From Endozoicomonas sp. NE40 (GTDB taxonomy: Bacteria; Pseudomonadota; Gammaproteobacteria; Pseudomonadales; Endozoicomonadaceae), in NCBI RefSeq assembly GCF_040549045.1, contig NZ_JBEWTB010000002.1, forward strand, positions 1,147,501 through 1,211,500: 64,000 bases of DNA, in the 5' to 3' direction. Under the pieces are notes generated by a model. The model did not search any database, was not told the origin of the DNA, and saw only the letters and a list, made by a program, of their open reading frames with translations. Below, one piece after another: positions 24,553 to 34,429 of this stretch. Numbering within the stretch: position 1 is the first letter of the stretch; each line of letters opens with the position of its first letter. The position numbers and the translations under genes were made by a program.

Positions 24553-27500
24553 ATGGGCGATATTATGCGTCCCGTTCCGTTTCAGGAAATGCTGAATCGA
24601 ATTCACGGGGAATATCAGAAAAACCAGTCCTTGTTTGGCATTAAAGTTGATCAGCTGTTCAGAAAGAAAAACAACCTCAGGGTCAGCGTCTGCTCTGAAA
24701 CCGCCACTACCGCAGTAGGCCCGGCAGCAGGACCTCACACACAGCTGGCCCAGAACATTATTACCTCCTGGGTGGCAGGCGGTCGCTTTATCGAGCTGAA
24801 AACCGTTCAGATCATGGACACGCTGGAAATTGAAAAGCCCTGCATTGATCCCGACGACGAGTGTTACAACACAGAATGGTCCACTGAATATACCCTGCCC
24901 AAAGCGTATGACGAATACCTGAAGTCATGGATTATCCTGCATGTTCTGGAATCGCTATTTGATCCGGCCCTGGGCGACCAGCAGGAAAAAAGCTTTATCT
25001 TTAACATGAGCGTGGGTTATGACCTGAAAGGCATCAAAACCACTCGCATGCAGACCTTCATTGACGACATGATGGACTGCAGCAGCCACGAAAACTTTGT
25101 CGCTTATAAAGAATCCATCAAACAGTGGCTGCGTCAGCCCGAGGTGATGGCAACGTTCCAGCATAAAGGGCGTCTAGAGTCACTGGAACAACAGATTGAC
25201 CAGATTTCGCCAAAGATCGTCCAGTCCGTCACTCTGTCCACCATGCATGGCTGTCCTCCCCACGAAATTGAAGCCATCTGCCAGTACATGCTGACAGTGA
25301 AGCGTATCGATACCTTTGTAAAACTTAACCCAACCCTGCTTGGCTACGAACGGGTTCGTGACATCCTTGATCAGCGTGGCTTTGATTACATCAGCCTGAG
25401 CGAAGAGTCCTTCAGTCACGACCTGCAAATGGCAGACGCGCTGCCTATGTTGCGTCGCCTGCGCGAGGTAGCCTCTGATAAAGGCCATCACTTTGGTGTC
25501 AAACTCTCCAATACACTGGGCTGTATAAACGACAAAGGACGTTTGCCTGGTGATGAAATGTACATGTCAGGCCGTGCGCTGTATCCACTGACCATCAACC
25601 TGGCTGCCATCATCGCCGACGAGTTTAACGGCCAGCTGCCCATGTCCTACTCCGGTGGTGCCTGGAAAGGCAACATCGCCAATATCTTTAACACCGGCAT
25701 TCGCCCGATCACCATGGCCACCGAACTGTTGAAGCCCGGTGGTTATATGCGTCTGCGTGACTGTGCCAATGCCCTGGAAGAGTCAGGCACCTGGAACAAA
25801 CAGGAAGTTGACGTACACGCATTGCAGCAGCTTGCCGAGAACGCACTGACAGAGGACGAGTACACAGAAAAAAGCTGGCATGAGTCACCCCGCAAGCAGG
25901 AAGACGTATCACCACGATTTGACTGCACCATTGCCCCCTGTAAAGAAACCTGCCCTATTGGACAGGATGTGCCTGAGTATATTCAGAATGTCGCCAGAGG
26001 TGACTATCAGGGCGCGCTCAAACTCATCTACGACAAAAACCCACTGCCTGGCATCACCAGCCATATCTGTGACCATCAGTGCATGTCCAGCTGTACCCGT
26101 AAGGATTACGAAGGCTCGATAAAGATTCGTGATATGAAGCGAATCGCCGTTGAACAGGGCTGGGAACAGTATGAATCCGAATGGGAAAAGCCCAAGCAGA
26201 TATCACAGGCCCGCTGCGCTGTTATTGGCGCTGGTCCAAGTGGATTGTCTGCCGCTTATTTTCTGGCGCGGGCTGGTTTCCCGGTGGTGGTGTTTGAAAA
26301 AGAAAAAGACGCTGGCGGTATTATTCGTAACATTCTGCCAAACTTCCGTATTCCGACCGAAGTGATTCAGCAGGATATTGATTTTGTAAGGGCTCACGGC
26401 GTTCAGTTTGAATTTGGCTGTGACCCGGATATTAATGCGCCGATGCTGAAAAACGTGGGTGGTTTTGACTACGTCTTTATGGGAGTCGGTGCTGAAAAAG
26501 GCAATAACATGCCACTGGAAGGTGACCGCTCCCGACTGCTGCCATCACTGTCTTTCCTGAGAACCTTTAACAGCAAGCCGGAAACGATTTCTCTTGGTAA
26601 GAATGTCGCTGTTGTTGGTGGTGGTAATACCGCTATGGACAGTGCCAGGGCTGCCCTGAAGATACCCGGTGTTGAAAAAGTGTTTGTCTTCTATCGCCGG
26701 ACTGAACACGAAATGCCCGCAGACCGGGAAGAGTACCACAACGCTGTGGCTGACGGGGCAGAGTTCCACTTCCTCACCAACCCTGAATCCATGACTGACG
26801 ACGGTGAACTGACCTGTCGTGTGATGGAGCTGGGAGCAGAAGACACCAGTGGCCGCCGTCGTCCGGTTGCAACAGATGAGACCATGACGATGCCAATCGA
26901 CACCGTGATCACAGCCATTGGCGAATCCGCCGACACCGAGCTGCTGAACAGCATGGGCTTACCCGTTGGCCGTGATGGCTGGACCATTGTTGATAAAACC
27001 ACCTGTGAAACTGCTGTTTCCGGCATTTTCCTGATTGGTGACGCCCATACCGGGCCATCGACGGTTGTTCGCTGTATCAACGAAGCCAGAAAGGCAACGG
27101 ATACGATCATCAGGCGCGAGTCAGCCCGGACTCATGCGGATACCAGCGTATTGTCGTCTGATTCCCAGACCATTCGCCAGCGCAGAGGGTTCATTCCCCT
27201 GACCAACGTTACCCGGGAAAATACTGAAGCCTTTGCCGCCCAGGAAGGGGAACGTTGCCTGGAGTGCAACCACATCTGTAACAAGTGTGTAGGTGTATGC
27301 CCTAACCGTGCCAATGTGGCACTGGACATTCCCGGCTTTAAGGAGCGTTACCAGGTTCTTCATCTGGATGCGTACTGCAACGAATGCGGCAACTGCGCCC
27401 GGTTCTGTAACTGGGACAGCAAGCCTTATAAGGAAAAGCTGACCATCTTCAGCCTGATGGAAGATTTCGAAAACAGCACCAATACCGGTTTCTTTGTAGA

Positions 27501-27663
27501 TAACGAAGATGTCTGGGTACGCCATGAAGGAGAAGTACGCAAGCTGCATATTAATGTGCTGGGCGAAACCGGTGAGCTTCCGGATGAAATGGTCACCCTT
27601 GGTCGTGTGATTCGCCATGTGTACCTCAGATACCCATATCTGCTGGGTGCTGTAGGTCATTAA
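24553..27663 (+). CDS. ygfK: Large Fe-S/flavin oxidoreductase YgfK
   Basis: A 1036-residue multidomain protein (E. coli YgfK 1032), often named putative selenate reductase subunit. Its N-terminal half resembles dihydroorotate dehydrogenase-like barrels (QSVTLSTMHGCPPHEIEAIC). A cysteine-rich ferredoxin-like segment follows (about 457-515: CKETCP; CDHQCMSSCTR). Then comes a GltD-like FAD/NAD(P)H module with Rossmann motifs AVIGAGPSGLSAAYFL (about 555) and VAVVGGGNTAMDSA (about 685), and finally two 4Fe-4S motifs near 901 and 941. It is probably an NAD(P)H-linked reductase for a purine-derived substrate. AAGGAG precedes the ATG. The cluster around it is linked to anaerobic urate use in gut bacteria. 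Confidence 0.93.
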   Translation: MGDIMRPVPFQEMLNRIHGEYQKNQSLFGIKVDQLFRKKNNLRVSVCSETATTAVGPAAGPHTQLAQNIITSWVAGGRFIELKTVQIMDTLEIEKPCIDPDDECYNTEWSTEYTLPKAYDEYLKSWIILHVLESLFDPALGDQQEKSFIFNMSVGYDLKGIKTTRMQTFIDDMMDCSSHENFVAYKESIKQWLRQPEVMATFQHKGRLESLEQQIDQISPKIVQSVTLSTMHGCPPHEIEAICQYMLTVKRIDTFVKLNPTLLGYERVRDILDQRGFDYISLSEESFSHDLQMADALPMLRRLREVASDKGHHFGVKLSNTLGCINDKGRLPGDEMYMSGRALYPLTINLAAIIADEFNGQLPMSYSGGAWKGNIANIFNTGIRPITMATELLKPGGYMRLRDCANALEESGTWNKQEVDVHALQQLAENALTEDEYTEKSWHESPRKQEDVSPRFDCTIAPCKETCPIGQDVPEYIQNVARGDYQGALKLIYDKNPLPGITSHICDHQCMSSCTRKDYEGSIKIRDMKRIAVEQGWEQYESEWEKPKQISQARCAVIGAGPSGLSAAYFLARAGFPVVVFEKEKDAGGIIRNILPNFRIPTEVIQQDIDFVRAHGVQFEFGCDPDINAPMLKNVGGFDYVFMGVGAEKGNNMPLEGDRSRLLPSLSFLRTFNSKPETISLGKNVAVVGGGNTAMDSARAALKIPGVEKVFVFYRRTEHEMPADREEYHNAVADGAEFHFLTNPESMTDDGELTCRVMELGAEDTSGRRRPVATDETMTMPIDTVITAIGESADTELLNSMGLPVGRDGWTIVDKTTCETAVSGIFLIGDAHTGPSTVVRCINEARKATDTIIRRESARTHADTSVLSSDSQTIRQRRGFIPLTNVTRENTEAFAAQEGERCLECNHICNKCVGVCPNRANVALDIPGFKERYQVLHLDAYCNECGNCARFCNWDSKPYKEKLTIFSLMEDFENSTNTGFFVDNEDVWVRHEGEVRKLHINVLGETGELPDEMVTLGRVIRHVYLRYPYLLGAVGH

Positions 27664-27670
27664 GTTGGGC

Positions 27671-27705
27671 GTAGGTTGGGTAGAACGAAGTGACACCCAA
27701 CCTAC
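27671..27705. repeat. REP-like palindrome GTAGGTTGGGT...ACCCAACCTAC, copy 1
   Basis: A 35-bp element with perfect 11-bp arms and a 13-nt centre lies just after ygfK. The copy at 36866-36900, read on the opposite strand, differs at only 3 of 35 positions. It is intergenic and probably a dispersed repetitive extragenic palindrome. Confidence 0.7.
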
Positions 27706-27762
27706 ACACCGAATAAAGGTGAAAATGCATAAAACCGTCTTACCAAGATTGGAAAAACAATA

Positions 27763-29088
27763 ATGCTACTGATAAAAAATGCTACTGCTGTACAGTTTCA
27801 GCCTGCTTCAGTGACCGAAGGGGTTGATATTCTGGTTGATGGCAACAAAATCGCCCAGGTCGGCAAAGGGATTGATCCGAAACAGGCGACAAAGGTGATT
27901 GATGCAGCTGGCCGTGTTGTTATGCCGGGCATCGTCTGCAGCCACAACCACTTTTACTCCGGACTCTCCCGGGGCGTGATGGCAGACATCAAACCCTGCC
28001 CTGACTTTGTCAGCACCCTGAAAAACCTGTGGTGGCGACTGGATCGCGGCATTGACGAAGAAATTCTGTACTACAGCGGCCTGATCTGCTCCCTTGAAGC
28101 CATCAAGTCCGGTAGCACCGCTGTTATTGATCATCACGCCTCACCAGCCTTTATCAAAGGTTCACTGAATACTCTGCGCAAAGGTTTCATGAAAGCCGGC
28201 CTCCGGGGCATGACCTGTTTTGAAACCACCGACCGCAATTTCGGCATGAAGGAACTGGAAGACGGTGTTCAGGAAAACATCGACTTTGCCAACCTGATTG
28301 ACAGCGCCAAAGCGACAGCCGACGAGCCTTATCTTGTAGAAGCCCATATTGGTGCTCATGCGCCGTTTACCGTACCCAATGACGGGCTGGGACTGCTGGC
28401 TGACGCGGTTAAAGAAACCGGGCGCGGGTTGCATATTCATGTGGCTGAAGATAAATACGACAGTACATGGAGTCGTCACCATTACGGGCAGGAGCTGCTT
28501 CAGCGTCTGGATTCCTTCGGGTTGCTGAATGAAAAATCCCTGATTGCCCACGGCACTTACCTGACCGATGCCGACATTGAACTGCTGAACCATCGCGACG
28601 GTTTCCTGGTTCACAATCCACGTTCCAACATGAATAACAACGTGGGCTACAACACCCAGCTTGATAAGTTCAAAAACGTTGCTCTGGGTACTGATGGTAT
28701 TGGCAGCGATATGCTGGAAGAAATGAAGTTTGCCTTCTTCAAACACCGTGATGCCGGTGGCCCTCTTTGGCCCGACAGTTTCCTGAACTTCCTGAATAAC
28801 GGTAACCGTCTGCTGGAGCGCAACTTTGGCGGCCAGTTCGGGCGACTGGAACCCGGTTATCAGGCCGATCTGGTTATTCACGACTATATCAGTCCAACGC
28901 CGTTTATAGGCGACAACCTGCCGGGCCACCTTGCCTTCGGTATGGGCAGCAATGGCGTACGTACTGTGGTGGTTGACGGTGCTGTTGTCTACGAAGACCG
29001 CGAATTCCCGTTTGACATAGAAGGCATTTATGCCGAGGCACGCACAGCGGCTACACGCCTCTGGAAAAATATGGACAACCTCGACTAA
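27763..29088 (+). CDS. ssnA: Aminohydrolase SsnA
   Basis: A 441-residue amidohydrolase-superfamily enzyme (E. coli SsnA 442). Metal-site motifs are present: SHNHFYSGLSRG, the HVAED strand, LIAHGTYLTDADI and LGTDGIGSDMLEE. The natural substrate is unsettled, but the gene is a constant partner of ygfK in purine-use loci, so a purine-derived ring or amidine is likely. It follows ygfK after a 99-bp gap carrying the palindrome, and is followed by a GC-rich terminator-like hairpin. Confidence 0.93.
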   Translation: MLLIKNATAVQFQPASVTEGVDILVDGNKIAQVGKGIDPKQATKVIDAAGRVVMPGIVCSHNHFYSGLSRGVMADIKPCPDFVSTLKNLWWRLDRGIDEEILYYSGLICSLEAIKSGSTAVIDHHASPAFIKGSLNTLRKGFMKAGLRGMTCFETTDRNFGMKELEDGVQENIDFANLIDSAKATADEPYLVEAHIGAHAPFTVPNDGLGLLADAVKETGRGLHIHVAEDKYDSTWSRHHYGQELLQRLDSFGLLNEKSLIAHGTYLTDADIELLNHRDGFLVHNPRSNMNNNVGYNTQLDKFKNVALGTDGIGSDMLEEMKFAFFKHRDAGGPLWPDSFLNFLNNGNRLLERNFGGQFGRLEPGYQADLVIHDYISPTPFIGDNLPGHLAFGMGSNGVRTVVVDGAVVYEDREFPFDIEGIYAEARTAATRLWKNMDNLD

Positions 29089-29095
29089 GCAGACT

Positions 29096-29128
29096 CCGGC
29101 CGGGTTAACACCCGGCCGGTTCTGTCTT
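29096..29128 (+). terminator. GC-rich hairpin after ssnA
   Basis: CCGGCCGGGT (29096-29105) and ACCCGGCCGG (29110-29119) form a perfect 10-bp stem with a TAAC loop, followed by TTCTGTCTT. It lies 7 bp after the ssnA stop, and probably reduces read-through into the permease gene. Confidence 0.65.
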
Positions 29129-29161
29129 GAAAACAAGAAAGCCCCGGGGAGGGGATAAGTA

Positions 29162-30502
29162 ATGCTAAGTACCGACGCTGACCTTAATACCGAAGCGAAA
29201 CCCGACCTGCTTGAACGTCTTTTTAAACTGAAACAGCACGGCACCACTGTCAAAATGGAGGCTCTGGCGGGCTGCACCACTTTCGTCACCATGTGCTACG
29301 TGGTGTTTGTAGTACCCGAAATGCTCTCAGCAGCAGGCATGGACAGAGGCGCACTGTTTGTTGCCACCTGCCTGGTAGCAGGTCTGAGCTGTATTGTTAT
29401 GGGCCTGTACGCTAACTGGCCAGTGGGGCTGGCACCGGGCATGGGTCTGAACGCATTCTTTGCCTATGCGGTTGTATTGGGCATGGGCTACTCCTGGGAA
29501 CAGGCGATGGGTGCCGTATTCTGGGGGGGTATTGGCTTTATGCTGCTAAGCCTGTTCAAAGTGCGGGAGTGGATTATCAACAGTATTCCCAAAGGACTGC
29601 GTATCGGTATTACCGCCGGTATTGGTCTGTTCCTGGCACTGATTGGCCTGAAAAATTCCGGTATTGTCGTAGCTAACCCCGGCACCATTGTGGGTCTGGG
29701 TGAAATCACTGACTTTGCACCGGTAATGGCCAGCCTCAGTCTGTTTCTGATTCTGGCGCTGAGCTATCGCAAGATGAAATCCGCCGTACTGATTTCCATT
29801 GCAGTCGTCACAGGTATTGCCCTGGCGTTTGGTGACGTTCAGTTCACAGGTATTGTCTCTCTTCCTCCCAGCATTATGCCTATCTTCGGCAAACTCGACA
29901 TCATGGGTGCCCTGAACCCGGACATGATCGGTGTCATTGTCGCCTTTATGTTCGTCAACCTGTTTGACACCACCGGTACCCTGATTGCCGTAGGCGATAA
30001 AGCGGGTCTGGCAGATGAAAACGGCAAAATGGAAAACATGAGCAAGGCCATGATCACCGATGGTACTTCATCCTGGGTCGGAGCCATTATGGGCGCGCCC
30101 ACCGTCACCACTTATGTTGAAAGCGCCTCTGGCGTAGCAGTCGGCGGACGTACAGGTTTAACCGCCGTATTCATTGGTCTGCTGTTCCTGCTGACCCTGT
30201 TCCTGTCACCTCTGGCGGGCATGGTACCCGGTTATGCAACAGCGGGCGCACTGATGTACGTCGCTGTACTAATGACTTCCAGCCTGGGTGATATGGACTG
30301 GTCTGACCTGACTGAGGCTGGCCCGGTTGTTATCACCACCATCATGATGCCTCTGAGTTTCTCTATTGCTAACGGTATTGCCCTTGGCTTTATCGCCTAT
30401 CCGGTGATCAAACTGCTGGCAGGCCGTGTCAAAGAAGTCAGTGTGAGTGTATGGGCTCTGGCCATTATGTTCGCGCTTAAGTTTGTGATCTTTGGAATTT
30501 GA
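29162..30502 (+). CDS. AzgA-type guanine/hypoxanthine permease (GhxQ-like)
   Basis: A 446-residue polytopic inner-membrane transporter of the AzgA-like purine permease family (E. coli GhxQ 455). Family motifs visible are GCTTFVTMCYV in the first helix, GLAPGMGLNAFFAY, a GITAGIGLFLALIGLKNSG segment, NLFDTTGTLIAVGDKAG, and GAIMGAPTVTTYVESASG. The latter two carry the substrate-site residues. It probably brings in guanine or hypoxanthine for GuaD and XdhD downstream. GGGGAGGGGAT lies before the ATG. Confidence 0.9.
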   Translation: MLSTDADLNTEAKPDLLERLFKLKQHGTTVKMEALAGCTTFVTMCYVVFVVPEMLSAAGMDRGALFVATCLVAGLSCIVMGLYANWPVGLAPGMGLNAFFAYAVVLGMGYSWEQAMGAVFWGGIGFMLLSLFKVREWIINSIPKGLRIGITAGIGLFLALIGLKNSGIVVANPGTIVGLGEITDFAPVMASLSLFLILALSYRKMKSAVLISIAVVTGIALAFGDVQFTGIVSLPPSIMPIFGKLDIMGALNPDMIGVIVAFMFVNLFDTTGTLIAVGDKAGLADENGKMENMSKAMITDGTSSWVGAIMGAPTVTTYVESASGVAVGGRTGLTAVFIGLLFLLTLFLSPLAGMVPGYATAGALMYVAVLMTSSLGDMDWSDLTEAGPVVITTIMMPLSFSIANGIALGFIAYPVIKLLAGRVKEVSVSVWALAIMFALKFVIFGI

Positions 30503-30578
30503 TGCGAAGGCGTTACCCACTTTTTCTCTCAGCTTGAATCAAAAAGCAGAGAAGAAGTGGCAACGAAAAGGACTAAGA

Positions 30579-31421
30579 ATGATCAAGCAGTTTTTACGAC
30601 CTGAGAGCCTGGATGAAGCCCTGGCACTGAAAACGAAATACGGTGATGATGCCGTTTATATGGCGGGAGGGGCGCGACTGAACGCATCTCCGACCCGTAC
30701 TGAACATGAAATCGTCATCAACCTGTCAGGCATAGACCTCGAAGGCTGTGAAAAAACCGCCAGAGGCTGGGAAATTGGCGCGCTGACAACACTGCAAACC
30801 GTTGTCGACCACGTCGCTTTACCTGAAGGGCTACGCGAAGCGGCTGCCCTGGTTTACAGTCGTAATGTTCGTAACCAGTGTACCCTTGGCGGTGAAATAG
30901 CCGCAGCCCTGCCCGCCTGCCTGATCGTTCCTGCGCTGCTGGCTATGGATGCCAGAGTTGAGTTGGCTGACGGCAATGTCATGTCCGTGGCAAAGTATCA
31001 AAAACAGTGCGAAGGATTGATTACCAAAGTCATTGTTCCTGCCGAAGTCTATGCCTGCTTTAACCAGAACGTCAGCAAAAGTGCTGCCGACCTGCCCATC
31101 GTCAATGCCAGTTTTGCCATTCAGCGTGATAAGGACGGGAATGAGTCCTACGGTATAGCCGTCTCCGGTTCCTCCATCCCCTTTGCACGTATCCCGGCAG
31201 AAGATTCGATTCTTGCCTTCCTGACCAACGACATCAGCCGTCAACAGCTGGAGGAACGTATCGCAGAAACGGTTTCATGTGAGACAGATTTCAGGGGCAG
31301 TGCTGACTACAAGCGTGAAGTCAGTGGTGTACTGGTGGCTTCCATGGTTGAAGAGTACCGTCTTCAGGCAAACAAAGTTCAGGCGAGCAAGGTTCAGGCC
31401 GGCAAGGTGAAAGGACAGTAA
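30579..31421 (+). CDS. ygfM: FAD-binding subunit YgfM of a molybdenum hydroxylase
   Basis: A 280-residue FAD-binding subunit (CoxM/XdhB-like; E. coli YgfM 259), partner of XdhD. FAD motifs AGGARLNASPT and RNQCTLGGEIAAALPAC are present. The start ATG at 30579 follows AAAGGA; the frame runs further upstream into the permease end but without support. The C-terminus ends in a short lysine-rich triplicated tail (NKVQASKVQAGKVKGQ) arising from a 15-bp repeat. Its stop is one base before the xdhD ATG. Confidence 0.92.
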   Translation: MIKQFLRPESLDEALALKTKYGDDAVYMAGGARLNASPTRTEHEIVINLSGIDLEGCEKTARGWEIGALTTLQTVVDHVALPEGLREAAALVYSRNVRNQCTLGGEIAAALPACLIVPALLAMDARVELADGNVMSVAKYQKQCEGLITKVIVPAEVYACFNQNVSKSAADLPIVNASFAIQRDKDGNESYGIAVSGSSIPFARIPAEDSILAFLTNDISRQQLEERIAETVSCETDFRGSADYKREVSGVLVASMVEEYRLQANKVQASKVQAGKVKGQ

Positions 31422-31422
31422 A

Positions 31423-34314
31423 ATGGATATTACGTTTAATCTTAACGGTAAAGAACGGGTTATCAGGGCTGAAGCCGGTGAAAATGTTCAGGTGCTTCTG
31501 AAGCGTCTGGGCATGCGTTCCGTTCGCAACAGTGACGATGGCTATGGTTTTGCCGGTTCCGACACCATTCTGCTCGATGGTCGCACCGTTAATGCCAGCC
31601 TGTTAATTGCAGCCCAGCTCGAAGGATGCGATGTAGTCACCGCTGAATCACTCAACGAGTATGGCAAACTGGGTCCGGTTCAGTCTGCCCTGATTGATGC
31701 CGGAGTCGTTCAGTCCGGCTATAACGACCCTGCCCTCGCCCTGCTGCTGACCGATCTGCTCAAGCGTAACCCGAATCCGGATCGTGCTGAAATCACCGAT
31801 ATTCTGTCGTCTTTATTCCTGCGAGAGAGTGCTTACCAGCAGGTGTTCGATGCAGTTGAAATCGCCAGCAAGCGTATTAAGAACCCACAATTCAACAAAA
31901 CTACTGCGCCTTCTTTTGCAGACAACCTGCGCCATGTAGGCAAACCCGGCGGTAAGGTTGACGCCGCAGCAGCCATTAAAGCAGAAGCCTGTTTTGTGGA
32001 AGACTTTGTCGCTGCCGATGCCTGCGTCCTGAAGATGCTGCGCAGTCCTCATGCCCACGCTTACATTACCCATATTGATACTACCGAGGCAGAAAGCATG
32101 CCCGGTGTGGTAGCCGTATTTGACCATCGCAACTGCCCGGATGTCTATTACACACCCGGTGGCCAGACAGCTCCCGAACCTTCACCATTAGACCGTCGTC
32201 TGTTTGGTCAGAAGATGCGTCATTACGGCGACCGTGTTGCCGCTGTTGTCGCAGAAACCGAAGAACAGGCGGAAGCCGCCCTGAAAACCATCAAGGTGGA
32301 CTACGAAGAGCTAAAGCCAGTACTTTCCATCCGTGAAGCCATGGCAGACGACGCTCCCATTGTTCACAATGGCGTGATCAGCTATGGCGTTGGTGCGCCG
32401 GATAATCTGGAAGAACAGAATAAAACCGCTGATGCTCGCGATGGCCGTATTCATTTCAACTTCCCGTTTGGTGGTGATCCCCGCAAGAACATTGCAGCCA
32501 CCGGTCACGGCGAAATTGGTGATGTCGATAAAGGTTTTGCTGAAGCGGATGTGGTACTGGAACGTTCCTATCAGTCCCGTCAGGCACAACAGTTACCCCC
32601 TGAACAGCATCTCTGTTACACCTACATGGAAGCGGATCGTGTCATTGTTCGCGCTGCTACCCAGGTGCCATGGCATGTTCGCCGTAAGATCGCTACGGTT
32701 CTGGGCATAAAACAGCATAAAATCCATGTTATCAAAGAACGCCTGGGCGGAGGCTTTGGTTCCAAGCAGGACATTCTGGTCGAAGAGGTTTGCGCCTTTG
32801 CCACTCACGCCACCGGTCGTCCGGTACTGTTCAGGCACACCCGGGAAGAAGAGTTTATAGCCACCTCTACCCGCCATGTAGCTGAAATCGCCATCAAGAT
32901 GGGGGCGAAAAAAGACGGCACCATTACAGCGTTCGACGTTGATTTCCGTTTTAACACCGGCCCTTATGGCAACCATGCGCTGACCGTTCCCTGCAACGCT
33001 CCGGCTATTTCCCTGCCTTTGTACCCCTGCGATAACGTCAAGTTCAAGGTCACCACTTACTACTCCAATATTGTTCCTACCGGAGCCTATCAGGGGTATG
33101 GCGGTCCAAAAGGTAACTTTGCGGTACAGATGATCGTGGCAGAAATGGCGGATGCCCTGGGCATCGACCAGCTGGAAATGATCGAGAAAAACCGGGTACA
33201 CGAAGGCCAGTCGCTGGAGTTACTGGGTAAAGTGGGCGAAGGCAAGCTGCCAACGTCTGTACCTGTTGCCCATAGCTGTGCATTAGGCAAAGTGCTGGAA
33301 CAGGGGGCGGATCAGTTTGGCTGGAACACGCCTAAAGAAGAACCTGCCGAGTCCCATATCCGTGTTGGCCGAGGTCTGGCAACCATGCAACAGAAGTCAG
33401 GTATTCCCGACATTGACCAGGCCAATGCCTGGATCAAGCTGGCTTCTGATGGCACCCTGATTGCCCACTCCGGCGGTGCAGACCTTGGTACGGGACTGGA
33501 TACCGTGGTGGCAAAACTCTCCGCCGAAGTACTGTGTACCAGTCTGGATGATATTCATGTGGTGTCCGGCGATACCGACAGCTGTCTGTTTGACAAGGGT
33601 GCATACGCCTCCAGTGGTACCTGTTTCTCCGGCAATGCCGCCAAGCTGGCCGCTGAAGATCTGCGCAAAAAGATTCTGAAAACCGCTGCTCACCTTCTGG
33701 AAGAACCCTTTGAGTCACTGGACGTGGAATATCCGGGCATTGTCTGTAGTAAAGACGCCTGTAGTAAAGACAAGCGCATCAGTTTCTGCGAAGTCGCGGA
33801 ATACGCTGAAAGCGGCACCGGCTGCGGGCAGCTGATGGGACAGGGCAGCTTTATCACCAGTGAGTTTGCCTTCCCTTACGGTGCCAATTTTGCCGAAGTG
33901 GCGGTGGATACCCGTACCGGTAAAGTCTCTCTGCGTAAATTCCATGCCCTGGTGGATTGCGGCACACCGGTCAATCCGGAACTGGCACTGGGACAGATCT
34001 ACGGCGCCAGCCTGCGAGCCATCGGCCATACCCTGCAGGAAGCCATTCAGTATGACGACAAAGGTCGTGTAGTGAATGCCAACTTTGCAGACTACGGAGC
34101 GCCTATGGTGGGTGACCTGCCGGAAGATTTCCTGGCGACACTGGTACCCAGTAATGATCCGGTCGGTCCGTTCGGAGCGAAATCGGTGTCCGAGATCAGT
34201 GTTAATGCGGCAGCACCGGCTATTGTTTCAGCCATACACGACGCAACCGGTGTATGGATTCGTGACTGGCATATAACACCGGAGAAAATGCTGCGAGCTT
34301 TGCGGGAAAAGTAA
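31423..34314 (+). CDS. xdhD: Molybdenum hydroxylase XdhD (putative hypoxanthine/selenium-dependent oxidase)
   Basis: A 963-residue fused protein (E. coli XdhD 956). It has an N-terminal ferredoxin-like domain (about 1-150) and two Mo-cofactor domains with the GGGFGSKQD loop and an active-site Glu in FGAKSVSEI. The ferredoxin-like region has lost the cluster cysteines: where XdhC has GC..CGxC...C and QCGFCTPG, this protein reads SVRNSDDGYGFAGSD and VQSGYNDPA. E. coli XdhD shows the same change, so this is a family trait and not decay. XdhD must pass electrons another way, perhaps through YgfM and YgfK. It was linked by co-occurrence (YqeB, YqeC, SelD) to selenium-dependent hydroxylases. Confidence 0.93.
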   Translation: MDITFNLNGKERVIRAEAGENVQVLLKRLGMRSVRNSDDGYGFAGSDTILLDGRTVNASLLIAAQLEGCDVVTAESLNEYGKLGPVQSALIDAGVVQSGYNDPALALLLTDLLKRNPNPDRAEITDILSSLFLRESAYQQVFDAVEIASKRIKNPQFNKTTAPSFADNLRHVGKPGGKVDAAAAIKAEACFVEDFVAADACVLKMLRSPHAHAYITHIDTTEAESMPGVVAVFDHRNCPDVYYTPGGQTAPEPSPLDRRLFGQKMRHYGDRVAAVVAETEEQAEAALKTIKVDYEELKPVLSIREAMADDAPIVHNGVISYGVGAPDNLEEQNKTADARDGRIHFNFPFGGDPRKNIAATGHGEIGDVDKGFAEADVVLERSYQSRQAQQLPPEQHLCYTYMEADRVIVRAATQVPWHVRRKIATVLGIKQHKIHVIKERLGGGFGSKQDILVEEVCAFATHATGRPVLFRHTREEEFIATSTRHVAEIAIKMGAKKDGTITAFDVDFRFNTGPYGNHALTVPCNAPAISLPLYPCDNVKFKVTTYYSNIVPTGAYQGYGGPKGNFAVQMIVAEMADALGIDQLEMIEKNRVHEGQSLELLGKVGEGKLPTSVPVAHSCALGKVLEQGADQFGWNTPKEEPAESHIRVGRGLATMQQKSGIPDIDQANAWIKLASDGTLIAHSGGADLGTGLDTVVAKLSAEVLCTSLDDIHVVSGDTDSCLFDKGAYASSGTCFSGNAAKLAAEDLRKKILKTAAHLLEEPFESLDVEYPGIVCSKDACSKDKRISFCEVAEYAESGTGCGQLMGQGSFITSEFAFPYGANFAEVAVDTRTGKVSLRKFHALVDCGTPVNPELALGQIYGASLRAIGHTLQEAIQYDDKGRVVNANFADYGAPMVGDLPEDFLATLVPSNDPVGPFGAKSVSEISVNAAAPAIVSAIHDATGVWIRDWHITPEKMLRALREK

Positions 34315-34322
34315 AAACAAAC

Positions 34323-34350
34323 AACCGGGGTAATTAAAACTGCCCCGGTT
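34323..34350 (+). terminator. Terminator-like hairpin after xdhD
   Basis: AACCGGGG (34323-34330) and CCCCGGTT (34343-34350) form an 8-bp stem with a 12-nt loop, followed by TTCAATAA, a weak T-tract. It lies just after the xdhD stop. Confidence 0.55.
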
Positions 34351-34429
34351 TCAATAACATAGCCCACAAAGACCCATTGAGAGCCAGTGCCAGAAGCTTT
34401 AAAGCAAATAAATAGAGAAAGGCGTTGTC

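Noticed and set aside
31423..31870. XdhD N-terminus as a decayed Fe-S domain
   Set aside because: The same cysteine-free sequence pattern is found in E. coli XdhD, so it is a family trait.
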